Of a stretch of DNA of 64,000 bases, positions 18,779-27,341 are shown one piece after another. The stretch's first letter is position 1. Each line of letters begins with the position of its first letter. Below the pieces are notes generated by a model that did not search any database, was not told the DNA's origin, and saw only the letters and a program-made list of their open reading frames with translations. Origin of the DNA: Proteobacteria bacterium ST_bin14 (GTDB lineage: Bacteria; Pseudomonadota; Alphaproteobacteria; Sphingomonadales; Sphingomonadaceae); assembly GCA_002083655.1 (NCBI GenBank), contig MSXR01000004.1:1-64000 (forward strand), given 5' to 3'. The position numbers and the translations under genes were made by a program.

Positions 18779-19323
18779 GCGCGTCGGTGACCGCCAATGA
18801 TGATCTGGCGGCGCTGATCCGCACGATCCCCGACTTTCCAAAGCCGGGTATCATGTTTCGCGATATCACCACGCTGCTGCTTGATCCCAAGGGGCTGGCA
18901 ATGACGGTGGACCGCATGGTCGCCGCTGTGGACGGCCCGGTTGATCTGGTTGCGGGTATTGAGGCGCGCGGGTTTCTGTTCGCCGCTGCGATGGCGGGGC
19001 CGCTGAATGCGGGCGTGCTGTTGATCCGCAAGGACGGCAAGTTGCCCGGTGCGACCATCGCGGAGGATTACGCGCTGGAATATGGCACAGACCGGATTGC
19101 GATGCACGAAGACGCGCTCGTCCCCGGCCAGCGGGTGTTGCTGGTCGATGATCTGATCGCCACCGGCGGCACCGCCCGGGCGGCAATACGGCTGCTGCGA
19201 AAAGCAGGCGCCGCTGTTACGCAAGCGCAGTTTGTGGTTGATCTGCCCGATCTTGGCGGGGCGGATGCGCTGCGCTCAGATGGTATTGATGTGCATGCAC
19301 TGGTGGCGTTCGGCGGGCACTGA
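18775..19323 (+). CDS. apt: Adenine phosphoribosyltransferase
   Basis: A 182-residue purine-salvage enzyme that makes AMP from adenine and PRPP. The PRPP loop VLLVDDLIATGGTA is clear, with the flexible-loop and dimer segments IEARGFLFAAA and RKDGKLPG upstream. The start is taken as the TTG overlapping the petC stop (TTGA); a GTG at 18787 is an alternative with the same reading frame. Co-transcription with petABC appears likely from the overlap and may be incidental. Confidence 0.95.
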   Translation: MSASVTANDDLAALIRTIPDFPKPGIMFRDITTLLLDPKGLAMTVDRMVAAVDGPVDLVAGIEARGFLFAAAMAGPLNAGVLLIRKDGKLPGATIAEDYALEYGTDRIAMHEDALVPGQRVLLVDDLIATGGTARAAIRLLRKAGAAVTQAQFVVDLPDLGGADALRSDGIDVHALVAFGGH

Positions 19324-19346
19324 TCGCCGCTATTACCCCGCCGCCA

Positions 19347-19796
19347 TTACCCCGCCGGCCGCGTCGCGATCAGCCCAATGGCAATCGTTGTCATCACCGC
19401 ATCGCCATCCTGATTGCGCACCGTAATCTTGCTGCGGTAACTGCCCATCTCTGGTCGGCTGTTCGACGCCCGCTTGTCCAGAATTTCGGTTTCAATCGAC
19501 AGCGTATCGCCGGGATAAACGGGCTTTAACCAGCGCAGCTCCTCCTGCCCGGGCGATCCCAATCCGGCCTGTTTGTGCGTTTTGAAATTTTCCACCAGCA
19601 TCGACATCATCATGGCGCAGGTGTGCCAGCCGCTGGCGGATAGCCGCCCGAAATGCGTTTGCGCCGCTGCCTCATCCGATAAGTGAAAGGGTTGCGGATC
19701 AAAGCGTTGGGCAAAATCGATCACCTCGTCACGCGTGACGGCATAGTGCCCGAATGCTGCGCGCGTGCCGGGCTGGATATCTTCGAAATAGATCAT
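19347..19796 (-). CDS. MaoC-like (R)-hydratase, hotdog fold
   Basis: A 149-residue single-hotdog MaoC-family protein, expected to hydrate enoyl-CoA-type substrates. The hydratase signature is visible with Asp and His in FDPQPFHLSDEAA, followed by the central helix ASGWHTCAMMM and the strand pair RWLKPVYPGDTL. The ATG at 19796 is used; the extension to a TTG at 19811 is less likely. It converges on apt and lies just downstream of the phosphodiesterase gene on the same strand, with no obvious pathway link. Confidence 0.85.
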   Translation of the reverse strand: MIYFEDIQPGTRAAFGHYAVTRDEVIDFAQRFDPQPFHLSDEAAAQTHFGRLSASGWHTCAMMMSMLVENFKTHKQAGLGSPGQEELRWLKPVYPGDTLSIETEILDKRASNSRPEMGSYRSKITVRNQDGDAVMTTIAIGLIATRPAG

Positions 19797-19834
19797 GACG
19801 GCAGTGTTCAATGCAGCAACGCGCTTGGCAAGCC

Positions 19835-21088
19835 CTAACGCGGCGCTAAAGCCCCGCGAAAGGGCCTATCATCGCCGTCAAGGTCGCGGCCTGCGGGCAG
19901 CTTCAGCAACGTCCGCAGCATCGGTGCGACATCGACATTGTCAAAGCGGGGCAGGGTGCCGCTCGCGCGGATCGCCGGGCCGCTGGCGATGAACAGCGCC
20001 GCCATATCGGGCACCGCAGGGTCATAACCATGCGCGCCGCCGTCGCGGATCGGGCGATCAGCGGCGGGGGCCTTGTCCAGGATCAGCCAGCCGCTCTCCG
20101 CCAAACAGATATAGGTCGGGACGCGCGGGTGCTTGCCATAATGCAGCGCGGGTGGAATCTGCGCCTTGGGCCAGCATTGCATATGGGCGTTGGGCAGCGC
20201 GATGGCGGCGGCGAGCGCGGCTTCCTTGCCCGGCATCGGTTCAATTCCGGCATAGGTCCCGCCGCTGACGAAGCGAAAGCTGTCGGGGGCGGCAATCTGA
20301 TCAAACCGGATGACGCGGGCAGGGCCGGTGGCGGCCATGCCATGATCAGCGACGATCACCAGATTGGCGGGCTGGCCCAGCACCGCCAGTTCAGCGCGCA
20401 GCCGCCCGATGGCGGCATCAGCATCGGCCACCACGTCGGTCGTCTTCGGACTGTCCGGGCCAAAGGCGTGCCCCGCCGAATCGACCGTGTCGAAATACAG
20501 CGTCAGGAACTGCGGCCGGGTTGCGAGCGGGCGGCGGAGCCAGTCGATCACCGCATCCACCCGCTGGCGGTTGCTCACCTCATGCCCATATTGCTGCCAG
20601 TCGCTGGGCCGCTGCCCGTCAAAGCTGATATTCGCGCCCGGCCAGAACATCGTGGCGGTGCGGATGCCGGCACGCTCAGCAGTGATCCAGATCGGCTCCG
20701 CCTGGGTCCACCAGAATGGCTCCTCGCTTTGCATCGTAAAGGTCATGCCGGGATGCGCGGCATCCTCCATCCGGTTGCCGACGATGCCGTGGCGGTCGGG
20801 GCGCAGGCCGGTCACCACCGTCCAGTGATTGGGAAAAGTGACGCTGGGGAAGGACGGCCGCATCGACGCGCTGATCCCGCTGGCGGCAAGCGCATTCAGA
20901 TTGGGCGTCACCCCGCGCGTTAGATAATCAGGTTTGAACCCGTCGATGCTGATCAGGATGGTGACCGGGGCACGGGCCTCGCTGGGCGCGGCGATGGCAG
21001 CAGGGCGGGGCGCGCTGACGGGCGCGGTAGCGCAAGCTTGCAGGGCAGCGGCGAGCGCAACGGCGAACAGGCGGGTGGTGAGCTTCAT
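19835..21088 (-). CDS. NPP-type nucleotide pyrophosphatase/phosphodiesterase lipoprotein
   Basis: A 417-residue alkaline-phosphatase-superfamily enzyme of the NPP/autotaxin branch. A lipobox (LQAC) near residue 19 predicts a periplasm-facing lipoprotein. Metal ligands and nucleophile are visible: Asp in LISIDGFKPDYL, the Thr nucleophile in FPSVTFPNHWTV, Asp/His in DTVDSAGHAFGP, ADHGM and GAHGYDP. Xanthomonas NPP has this arrangement. The likely substrates are phosphodiesters or nucleotides. The start at 21088 places the signal peptide at the N-terminus. Confidence 0.9.
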   Translation of the reverse strand: MKLTTRLFAVALAAALQACATAPVSAPRPAAIAAPSEARAPVTILISIDGFKPDYLTRGVTPNLNALAASGISASMRPSFPSVTFPNHWTVVTGLRPDRHGIVGNRMEDAAHPGMTFTMQSEEPFWWTQAEPIWITAERAGIRTATMFWPGANISFDGQRPSDWQQYGHEVSNRQRVDAVIDWLRRPLATRPQFLTLYFDTVDSAGHAFGPDSPKTTDVVADADAAIGRLRAELAVLGQPANLVIVADHGMAATGPARVIRFDQIAAPDSFRFVSGGTYAGIEPMPGKEAALAAAIALPNAHMQCWPKAQIPPALHYGKHPRVPTYICLAESGWLILDKAPAADRPIRDGGAHGYDPAVPDMAALFIASGPAIRASGTLPRFDNVDVAPMLRTLLKLPAGRDLDGDDRPFRGALAPR

Positions 21089-21271
21089 GGCGTCGCTATG
21101 CCGCGGTGGTGAGTCATTCATGTGACATTTCTCGCTTCACCTCGCATCGTCATCCCGGACTTGTCCTGTGGCCCAGCGTTCCGCAAACGTATCTCTATGT
21201 TGTGATGAGACTCCGATAGCGCCCGGCGCTGGCCGAGTTGATGACGTGCGGTGTTTGGGAGGTTACTTCCC

Positions 21272-22372
21272 TCAAACATTAAACCTAAACAGCATCACGT
21301 CGCCGTCATGCACCACATAGTCCTTGCCCTCTTGCCGCAGCTTGCCCGCGTCGCGCGCGCCGGCTTCGCCTTTCAGGGCGATGTAATCGGCAAAGGCGAT
21401 GGTTTCCGCGCGGATGAAGCCGCGTTCGAAATCGGTGTGGATTTCGCCTGCCGCCTGCGGGGCCTTGGCACCAACATGCACTGTCCAGGCGCGGGTTTCT
21501 TTGGGGCCGACGGTGAAAAAGGTTTGCAGCTTCAGCAGTTTGTACCCGGCTGTGATGACGCGGGCGAGGCCGGTTTCCTCCAGCCCCAGTTCGCTTAGAA
21601 ACTCGCCGCGCTCCGCCGGGTCCATCGTGGCGATTTCAGCCTCGATCGCGGCGGAGACAACGACCGCCTCTGCCCCTTCGGCCTTGGCCTTTTCAAACAC
21701 GCGGGCGGACAGCGCATTGCCGTTCGCCGCATCGCCCTCATCAACATTGCACACATAGAGCACGGGTTTTGAGGTGAGCAATTGCGCCTGGTGGAACACG
21801 CGCGCTTCGTCCTCGTCGCGGGGCTCGGTCAGCCGGGCGGGCTTGCCTTCGCGCAGCAGATCAAGCGCCTGGCCGAGCACGCTGGCGGCGATTTTGGCTT
21901 CCTTATCGCCCTGCATCGCCTTTTTCTGGGCGGCGGGGACGCGCTTTTCGAGCGATTCAAGGTCTGACAGCATCAGTTCGGTTTCGACCGTTTCGGCATC
22001 GGCGATGGGATCAACCTTGCCCTCGACATGCGTCACGTCGCCGTCCTCAAAACAGCGCAGGACGTGGACGATGGCGTCCACTTCACGGATGTTGCCCAGA
22101 AACTGGTTGCCCAGCCCTTCGCCCTTGCTCGCCCCGCGCACCAGCCCTGCAATGTCGACAAAGCCAAGCTGGGTTTCGATGATCTTGGCCGAGCCGGCAA
22201 TGTCGGCGAGCTGTTGCAATCGCGGATCGGGCACCGCGACATTGCCGACATTGGGCTCAATCGTGCAAAATGGATAATTCGCCGCCTGCGCCGCTGCCGT
22301 CTCCGTCAGCGCGTTGAACAGGGTGGACTTGCCGACATTAGGCAGCCCGACGATACCGCAACGAAATCCCAT
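21272..22372 (-). CDS. ychF: Redox-responsive ATPase/GTPase YchF
   Basis: A 366-residue OBG-family P-loop protein that binds the ribosome and hydrolyses ATP. It has the P-loop GLPNVGKS, switch regions and DIAGLVRGASKGEGLGNQ, the altered NxxE-type base-recognition segment (VCNVDE), a coiled-coil insertion (about 135-200) and a C-terminal TGS domain ending FRFNV. The rplY-pth-ychF neighbourhood is classical; here an oxygenase gene and a repeat block lie between pth and ychF. Confidence 0.96.
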   Translation of the reverse strand: MGFRCGIVGLPNVGKSTLFNALTETAAAQAANYPFCTIEPNVGNVAVPDPRLQQLADIAGSAKIIETQLGFVDIAGLVRGASKGEGLGNQFLGNIREVDAIVHVLRCFEDGDVTHVEGKVDPIADAETVETELMLSDLESLEKRVPAAQKKAMQGDKEAKIAASVLGQALDLLREGKPARLTEPRDEDEARVFHQAQLLTSKPVLYVCNVDEGDAANGNALSARVFEKAKAEGAEAVVVSAAIEAEIATMDPAERGEFLSELGLEETGLARVITAGYKLLKLQTFFTVGPKETRAWTVHVGAKAPQAAGEIHTDFERGFIRAETIAFADYIALKGEAGARDAGKLRQEGKDYVVHDGDVMLFRFNV

Positions 22373-22485
22373 GAATGATCCTTGATGATGGTGGCCGATG
22401 TCGGCCGATCTGTGGATGGCCCGATAGGCGGTTGGCGCGCGAAATGCCAGTGCGGGGTGGGGGGCTGGTTCTCCTCACCCCATTC

Positions 22486-22588
22486 GTCACCCCGGGCTCG
22501 ACCCGGGGTCTCGCTGCCTTGCCCGGCCAAAGAAAAGCGCGACCCCGGATCAAGGCTCTTCAGAGCCTGTCGAAGGATCCGGGGTGAC
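22486..22588. repeat. Sphingomonad-type palindromic repeat
   Basis: The ends gtcaccccgg and ccggggtgac are exact complements, and the interior holds further complementary pieces (gggctcgacccggggtc, gaccccggatcaaggctctt). Such gtcatcccgg/ctcgacccggg repeats are frequent in sphingomonad genomes. The 22373-22739 stretch has no gene; it consists of this repeat and the double hairpin at 22632-22690. Confidence 0.75.
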
Positions 22589-22631
22589 GGGGAGGGAAGC
22601 GTGACTGGTTTCGGCCAGTTGCGGTCGTTGA

Positions 22632-22690
22632 TGTTGTGCTCCCGCGAAGGCGGGAGCCAAGGCTGGGTCCCCGCCTTCGCGGGGACACAT
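22632..22690. repeat. Double-hairpin repeat, copy A
   Basis: Two hairpins in a row: ctcccgc-GAAG-gcgggag (22639-22656) and gtccccgc-CTTC-gcggggac (22667-22686). A second copy in reverse orientation lies at 36191-36248 and matches base for base over almost its entire length. Confidence 0.85.
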
Positions 22691-22739
22691 CTGAAGTTGA
22701 CGTGACCGCTAACCAGCAATAGCAGCCGTTACGGCCCCC

Positions 22740-23357
22740 CTACCACCGATAATTAAAACTCACGCTGATCCGCTCACCGCCGGACTTACCGGTCCCCTCA
22801 TGCGGCATCACTTCATGCCGCAGCCAGCTTTCCCAAAGCAGCACGGTGCCGGGCTCTGGCTCGACATACACAAATGTCCGCAGATCCTCTGGCGCGTCGT
22901 TGCGGCGGGTGGGGGCGGCCATCATCATTGCCAGACGCGGGTCTTCGAGTTTCAGCGCGCCAGCACCCGGCGGCACCGCGACATAGACCGTACCCGATAC
23001 CACGCTGTGCGGGTGGATATGCCCCGAATGCGTGGCGCCGGGCTTCATCACGTTTACCCATAAGCTGTCGAGCTTCAGCTTGCGCCCGCCGAGATCAAAG
23101 GCGCAATCATCGGCAAACGCGGCGACATGCTTGTCGAGCAGCTTCACCAGATCGCCCATGACCGGATCGCGCCGGGGCAGATCGTTCAGCGAGGCATAGC
23201 TGGTATAGCCGCGATAGCCGTTGACCTTGCTCCACGCGCGGCCCGCATGGTCTTCTTCCGCCAGTATCAGGCAGGATTGCGCCAGATCGTCGACCAGGCC
23301 TGCGTTGTTGAGTGCGCCCTGATACAGCCGGGTGGCGAATAGCGACCGGGTCGTCAT
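22740..23357 (-). CDS. TIGR02466-like 2OG-Fe(II) oxygenase family protein
   Basis: A 205-residue protein with a double-stranded beta-helix pattern. Possible iron ligands are His in HSGHIHPHS and in WLRHEVMPH, followed by an Arg-containing strand (RISVSFNYRW) that would bind 2-oxoglutarate. The fold matches the family of putative 2OG-Fe(II) oxygenases that hydroxylate proteins or small molecules; no substrate is known. The start codon overlaps the pth stop by four bases (ATGA), so it is coupled to pth, an unusual partner in this otherwise classical cluster. Confidence 0.8.
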   Translation of the reverse strand: MTTRSLFATRLYQGALNNAGLVDDLAQSCLILAEEDHAGRAWSKVNGYRGYTSYASLNDLPRRDPVMGDLVKLLDKHVAAFADDCAFDLGGRKLKLDSLWVNVMKPGATHSGHIHPHSVVSGTVYVAVPPGAGALKLEDPRLAMMMAAPTRRNDAPEDLRTFVYVEPEPGTVLLWESWLRHEVMPHEGTGKSGGERISVSFNYRW

Positions 23358-23935
23358 GGCTGCTGCCTTAGCGCGACATCATTCATGAAACGCACATCGT
23401 CGCCCGCCGCCAGCCAATGCGCTTCGGCCGCAACCGCGCCCAGCATTTCGGCGAGATCATCCATTTCGGCCTTGGCGAAATTGCCCAGCACATGGCCGGT
23501 TACCTTGTCCTTGTGCCCCGGATGGCCGATCCCCAGCCGCACACGGCGAAAATTCTCGCCGATATGCGCGACGGTGGAGCGGATGCCGTTATGCCCGGCG
23601 GTGCCGCCGCCGCGTTTCACCTTGACGCGAAACGGATCGAGATCGAGCTCATCATAAAACACCGTCACGTCTTGCGGCTCCAGCTTATAAAAGCGCATCG
23701 CCTCGCCAATCGATTGGCCGCTGTCGTTCATGAAGGTGGCGGGTTTGAGCAGCAGCAGCTTTTCGCTGCCCCGTTCATGGGAAATCCGGGCCTCTATCGC
23801 CCAGCCCAGAAAGCGCTTTTTGGGCGCTTCAAAATCATGGAAATCGGCAAGGGCGTCCAGCGCCATAAACCCGGCATTGTGCCGGTGCAGCGCATATTGC
23901 GCGCCCGGATTGCCAAGGCCTGCCCAGAGTTGCAC
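23354..23935 (-). CDS. pth: Peptidyl-tRNA hydrolase
   Basis: A 193-residue enzyme that frees tRNA from peptidyl-tRNA released by stalled ribosomes. Conserved features are GLGNPG, the catalytic His in the RHNAGF segment, PATFMNDSG and GGGTAGHNGIRS. A GTG start at 23935 gives the expected N-terminus. It lies downstream of rplY and overlaps the oxygenase gene. Confidence 0.95.
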   Translation of the reverse strand: MQLWAGLGNPGAQYALHRHNAGFMALDALADFHDFEAPKKRFLGWAIEARISHERGSEKLLLLKPATFMNDSGQSIGEAMRFYKLEPQDVTVFYDELDLDPFRVKVKRGGGTAGHNGIRSTVAHIGENFRRVRLGIGHPGHKDKVTGHVLGNFAKAEMDDLAEMLGAVAAEAHWLAAGDDVRFMNDVALRQQP

Positions 23936-23943
23936 GGTTTAAG

Positions 23944-23967
23944 CCCTCTCCCTTGTTGGGGAGAGGG
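23944..23967. repeat. Small GC-rich hairpin between rplY and pth
   Basis: A perfect nine-base stem (ccctctccc / gggagaggg) with a six-base loop. It matches the CCCTCTCCC-type hairpin found within glyS at 30870-30892, so it belongs to the same class of palindromic repeat. It could act as a terminator or attenuator, though there is no long T-run. Confidence 0.65.
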
Positions 23968-23980
23968 CCAATTCCTGTTG

Positions 23981-24589
23981 TTACTCGCCAGCGTCGGCAG
24001 CTTCGCCTTCGCTCGATTTGAGCGCTGACGGGGCGACGATGGTAGCGATGGTGAAGTCGCGGTCCTCGATTGTCACCTTGCTGCCCTTAGGCAGGGTAAC
24101 AGCCGAGATGTGGATCGAATCACCCACATCAAACCCGGCGAGCGAGATTTCGACATCGTCCGGAATTTCCGATGCGTCGCATACCAGCTCGAGCTCGTGG
24201 CGAACGATGTTGAGCACACCGCCGCGCTTGATGCCAGGCGAGGTTTCTTCATGGGTGAAGCGTACGGGAACCTGCACGGTGACGGTCGAATGTTCGCCGA
24301 TGCGCAGGAAATCGACATGAACGGGCCGGTCAGTAACCGGATCGAACGCGACATCCTTGGGCAGCGTCAAGGCGGCCGTGCCGGCAACGTCCAGGATCAC
24401 GGTGGAATTCATGAAATGCCCGGTCATCAGAGCGCGCATCAGCGCCTTTTCCTCAAGATGAATCGAGACGGGTTCTTTCTTGTCGCCATAAATGACGGCG
24501 GGTACGCGGCCTTCACGACGGAGTGAACGGGAGGCTCCCTTGCCAACCTGTCCACGCGTCTCGGCTGCGAGCGTCAGCTGTTCGCTCAT
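23981..24589 (-). CDS. rplY: 50S ribosomal protein L25/general stress protein Ctc
   Basis: A 202-residue Ctc-type L25 that binds 5S rRNA. The N-terminal domain (residues 1-95) has the L25 pattern [21 protein letters not shown], cut short here, and the C-terminal TL5 domain follows with [17 protein letters not shown]. The ATG at 24589 has GGAGAC upstream. It leads the rplY-pth cluster. Confidence 0.93.
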   Translation of the reverse strand: MSEQLTLAAETRGQVGKGASRSLRREGRVPAVIYGDKKEPVSIHLEEKALMRALMTGHFMNSTVILDVAGTAALTLPKDVAFDPVTDRPVHVDFLRIGEHSTVTVQVPVRFTHEETSPGIKRGGVLNIVRHELELVCDASEIPDDVEISLAGFDVGDSIHISAVTLPKGSKVTIEDRDFTIATIVAPSALKSSEGEAADAGE

Positions 24590-24706
24590 GTCAGTCTCCG
24601 ATATGCATGTGTCACTTCCAGCCAAGCCTCCAGGGATGACCCTGACCGGAAGCAGCGGCGCTTAGCGGAACGGGGGGGCAAGCGCAAGTTCGCATTGGAT
24701 TGCAGG

Positions 24707-25570
24707 TTACTGCACCCGCCGCAACGATAGCCCCGCCCGGCGGAGCATCGCCACCACCGATTCCCGGCCAGCCAGATGTCCCGCACCCACCGCGACAAAC
24801 ACCTTGCCCGGCATCCGCATTCGCCGGGCGATCCAGCGGCTCCAGCGTATGTTGCGATCGGTGAGCAGCGCGGCGTGCATTGCAGGGGCACCTGCAAACA
24901 GCCGATCATTGCTGCGGGCCATTGCGGCCACATTGCCCGCTGACCATGCCGCCAGTGTGCGGGCATATCCGTTGTGATCGGTGATCGCCAGCACGAGCAA
25001 ACGGCGCTGATCGGCCGCGTTTAGCCCGTCGAACAACGCCAATTGGCTGCCTGCGGTTTCCAGTGCGCGCTGCGGACGACCGGCAAAGCGGCGTGCCAGC
25101 ACGCGCTCAACGCCGTTGGCCGCGCTCGCCCCCGCTGCCCGCGCACGGCCATTTTCCAGCGCCAGCGCGACCGCCCAGCTTTCCTGCGCGTCAAGGACTG
25201 ATGCCGTTTCACCTGCGTCGGCAATGGCGCGTTCCAGCGCCGGGCGCAGCCGGGCGGGGGCGCGGGCCGCGATGGTGGGCAGGCCGTTGCCATGCGCCAG
25301 TGCGGCAAATTGCGCGTCAATCGCCGCTGGATCGGGCGGGGGAATTTCAGTGACGAGCATATCGGCGCCATCAATCGCGTGGCGGATTGCCGGGGTTTCC
25401 CAAGTAACATCTGAGGGCAGGGCGTGGATCGTGCCGAATAGCCAGATGATCGTATCGGCATCGCGCACCACGAAAAGCGCCGGCCGCGCCGGGGAAGGGC
25501 GCGGCCGGCTGCATCCGGGCAATATGATCAGCGCGGCGATGAAGAGGGGCGAGATCAGCCGCAATCGCAT
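24707..25570 (-). CDS. TraB/GumN family lipoprotein
   Basis: A 287-residue member of the TraB/PrgY/GumN family, whose bacterial members are predicted metalloproteases of the Tiki fold. It starts with a lipobox (LPGC). Family motifs are the N-terminal LFGTIHALP and the C-terminal RNIRWSRWI followed by VFVAVGAGHLAGRESV, in which the conserved Gly-His residues are likely active-site or metal ligands. It lies fourteen bases after a second TraB/GumN gene on the same strand; the pair looks like a tandem duplication with later divergence. Confidence 0.85.
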   Translation of the reverse strand: MRLRLISPLFIAALIILPGCSRPRPSPARPALFVVRDADTIIWLFGTIHALPSDVTWETPAIRHAIDGADMLVTEIPPPDPAAIDAQFAALAHGNGLPTIAARAPARLRPALERAIADAGETASVLDAQESWAVALALENGRARAAGASAANGVERVLARRFAGRPQRALETAGSQLALFDGLNAADQRRLLVLAITDHNGYARTLAAWSAGNVAAMARSNDRLFAGAPAMHAALLTDRNIRWSRWIARRMRMPGKVFVAVGAGHLAGRESVVAMLRRAGLSLRRVQ

Positions 25571-25584
25571 TTGCCCGGCAACGC

Positions 25585-26514
25585 TCAATATTTGACCCGT
25601 GTCGCCGCCAGCTTGTGGGTGCCAAGCTGCACCTGAACACTGTCCTTGCCCGCCAGATGCCCCGCGCCGACCGCCATGAACACGGTGCCGGGCTTTTTCA
25701 TGCGGTCATCGATCCAGTCGGCCCAGCGAATGTTGCGGTTGGTGAGCAGCGCATCGCGCAGTTCGGGGGTGTCCACGCCTTCATTCATCGTCATCGCCAG
25801 CGCATCGGGATCGCCCTTGGCCCATTGCGCGACCATCTTGTCGAGCGTTTCGCCAATCTTGGGTAAATCCTTCAACATCTGCTCAAGATAGTTGATCTGG
25901 GTGGCTTCGGGCAGGGTATCGAATACTTCAAGCTGCCCCCGGAAGGTTTCGAGTGCAGAAATAGGCTTGTTCGCGGCCTTTGCGGCGGCGGTGAGAATTG
26001 TTTCCGCGCCGCTATTGGGATCATAACCAAGCTTTGGCAGCGACACGAGCGACAGCGTGAGCGCGACGAACCAGGGCTTGAACACTTCGAGTTGGGCGGC
26101 AGGCAAGCCATTATCGGCCAATGCCTTTGCCAGCACGGAGCGCTCGGCCTCAGGCAGTTTTTGCGATAGTGGCGGGCCATCTGGATCGACGACCGTCGCC
26201 CTAATAATCTTCTGCGCCTCGGCGGGTTCAGGCTGGATCAGTTCGAGCACCAGTTCATCACTCTTGTCGAACGCCTTCTTCACGCCTTCATCGAACCAGC
26301 TAAGGCCCGGCTTCAGCACATGCACGGTGCCGAACAGATAAATCGTCGTGTCGTCATCCTTTACCACCCATAAGGCGGGGTCGGCATCTACCGTGGCGAC
26401 GGGGGTAGTGGCGGGGGCGGCAGGAGCGGGGGCAGGCGCTGCCGTTTGGGCAATGGCGGGGGTGCCCATGATCAGCGCAAGGCTGGCGGTCACGCCAAGG
26501 AAACCCATTTTCAT
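25585..26514 (-). CDS. TraB/GumN family exported protein
   Basis: A 309-residue TraB/GumN-family protein with a signal peptide ending AIA, then an Ala/Pro-rich linker (about residues 24-40). Its motifs match those of its neighbour: LFGTVHVLKPG, RNIRWADWI and VFMAVGAGHLAGKDSV. This copy is soluble and periplasmic where the next is a lipoprotein. The start at 26514 is supported by AAAGG about nine bases upstream; the longer frame to 26778 is not credible. Confidence 0.85.
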   Translation of the reverse strand: MKMGFLGVTASLALIMGTPAIAQTAAPAPAPAAPATTPVATVDADPALWVVKDDDTTIYLFGTVHVLKPGLSWFDEGVKKAFDKSDELVLELIQPEPAEAQKIIRATVVDPDGPPLSQKLPEAERSVLAKALADNGLPAAQLEVFKPWFVALTLSLVSLPKLGYDPNSGAETILTAAAKAANKPISALETFRGQLEVFDTLPEATQINYLEQMLKDLPKIGETLDKMVAQWAKGDPDALAMTMNEGVDTPELRDALLTNRNIRWADWIDDRMKKPGTVFMAVGAGHLAGKDSVQVQLGTHKLAATRVKY

Positions 26515-26564
26515 CACGTAAAACCTTTTGAAAATTGTTAGGTTGGGTAGCGCGTATCGGGCGT

Positions 26565-27044
26565 TCAAAAACGGAATTTGTGCCAGAAATAGGCGACCAA
26601 TGTCGCCGCGACCGTGATCACGAACAGCGTATCGTGCATCGGTTCTGGCACCATCCCGCCTTTCCACAGCAGATACCAGCAGGGGTACAGCGTCATGTAG
26701 ATATTCACGCCCCAAATGGCGCCGACATAGTTGTTCTTCAGCTCCAGCTCGTCGATGGACCGGTAATAACGCCAGCAACCACCCGCAATCAGCACCAGAT
26801 AAAACACCACCGCGCCAATCGCGAAGGCTGGCGGGAATGTGCCGGTTCCTGCTGGCGCTTTATTTTCCACAAATGCGCCGACCAGCCCGAGCACGAAACC
26901 GCCGAGCATCAGCCCGCCAAGCGTCATCATCACCCGGCGCGACTGTGCCTTTGACGCCCGCTCGCCGGGACCAATTTCCCGGTTAGCCCCAATTTCCCGG
27001 TTAGCCCCAATTTCCCGGTTAGCCATTGTCGATTTCGCCATCAT
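26565..27044 (-). CDS. Small membrane protein with ANREIG repeats
   Basis: A 159-residue membrane protein of unknown function. A hydrophilic N-terminus with three tandem ANREIG units (residues about 7-24) is followed by three or four TM segments. The start at 27044 is supported by GAGGAG seven bases upstream. It overlaps the end of the XRE regulator gene by 26 bases, forming a two-gene operon of a type common in bacteria: short XRE regulator plus small membrane protein. Confidence 0.75.
   Translation of the reverse strand: MMAKSTMANREIGANREIGANREIGPGERASKAQSRRVMMTLGGLMLGGFVLGLVGAFVENKAPAGTGTFPPAFAIGAVVFYLVLIAGGCWRYYRSIDELELKNNYVGAIWGVNIYMTLYPCWYLLWKGGMVPEPMHDTLFVITVAATLVAYFWHKFRF
26971..27024 (-). 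repeat. Three exact 18-base direct repeats within a coding region
   Basis: The unit ccaatttcccggttagcc occurs three times without a mismatch. It is in phase and encodes ANREIG on the minus strand. The last unit overlaps the end of the XRE gene by six bases. Confidence 0.97.
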
Positions 27045-27225
27045 CGAAAATCTCCTCGATCCGCATGTCGAACAAACGGCCGATGCGGAACGCCAGGGGA
27101 AGTGAGGGATCGTACTTGCCGGTTTCGATCGCGTTAACGGCCTGGCGGGACACGCCCAGCCGACCACCAAGCTCTGCCTGGCTCCAGTCACGTTCCGCGC
27201 GCAAAACCTTCAGTCTGTTCTTCAT
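27019..27225 (-). CDS. Small XRE-family transcriptional regulator
   Basis: A 68-residue HTH protein. The helix-turn-helix is plain: WSQAELGGRLGVSRQAVNAIE (split here as WSQAELGGRLG and VSRQAVNAIE), with a short C-terminal helix LFDMRIEEIF. The ATG at 27225 follows AGGA; longer frames are unlikely. It probably controls its own operon with the membrane-protein gene, through the repeats upstream at 27265-27341. Confidence 0.9.
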   Translation of the reverse strand: MKNRLKVLRAERDWSQAELGGRLGVSRQAVNAIETGKYDPSLPLAFRIGRLFDMRIEEIFDDGEIDNG

Positions 27226-27264
27226 CAATCCTGTCCACATGGGCGTGAACCCCGCATCGTCGTT

Positions 27265-27341
27265 GTCACTGTTGCCTGACCCAATGTCAAGCAACACTGA
27301 CTAAATGCCCGCGATTCGCGGCAATGTCAAGCGACACTGAC
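27265..27341 (-). promoter_or_regulatory. Putative operator array upstream of the XRE gene
   Basis: Three related 16-base sites: 27286-27301 and 27326-27341 are direct copies (gtcaagcaacactgac and gtcaagcgacactgac, one mismatch), and 27265-27280 (gtcactgttgcctgac) is the same site inverted with two mismatches. Each is a quasi-palindrome GTCA-N8-TGAC. On the minus strand the two direct copies include TTGACA, a good -35 element. The start-to-start spacings are 21 and 40 bases. Confidence 0.65.

Noticed and set aside
22373..22739. A possible CRISPR-like array because of repeated GC-rich palindromes.
   Set aside because: The repeats differ from each other, have no regular spacer length and match known sphingomonad intergenic repeat types.
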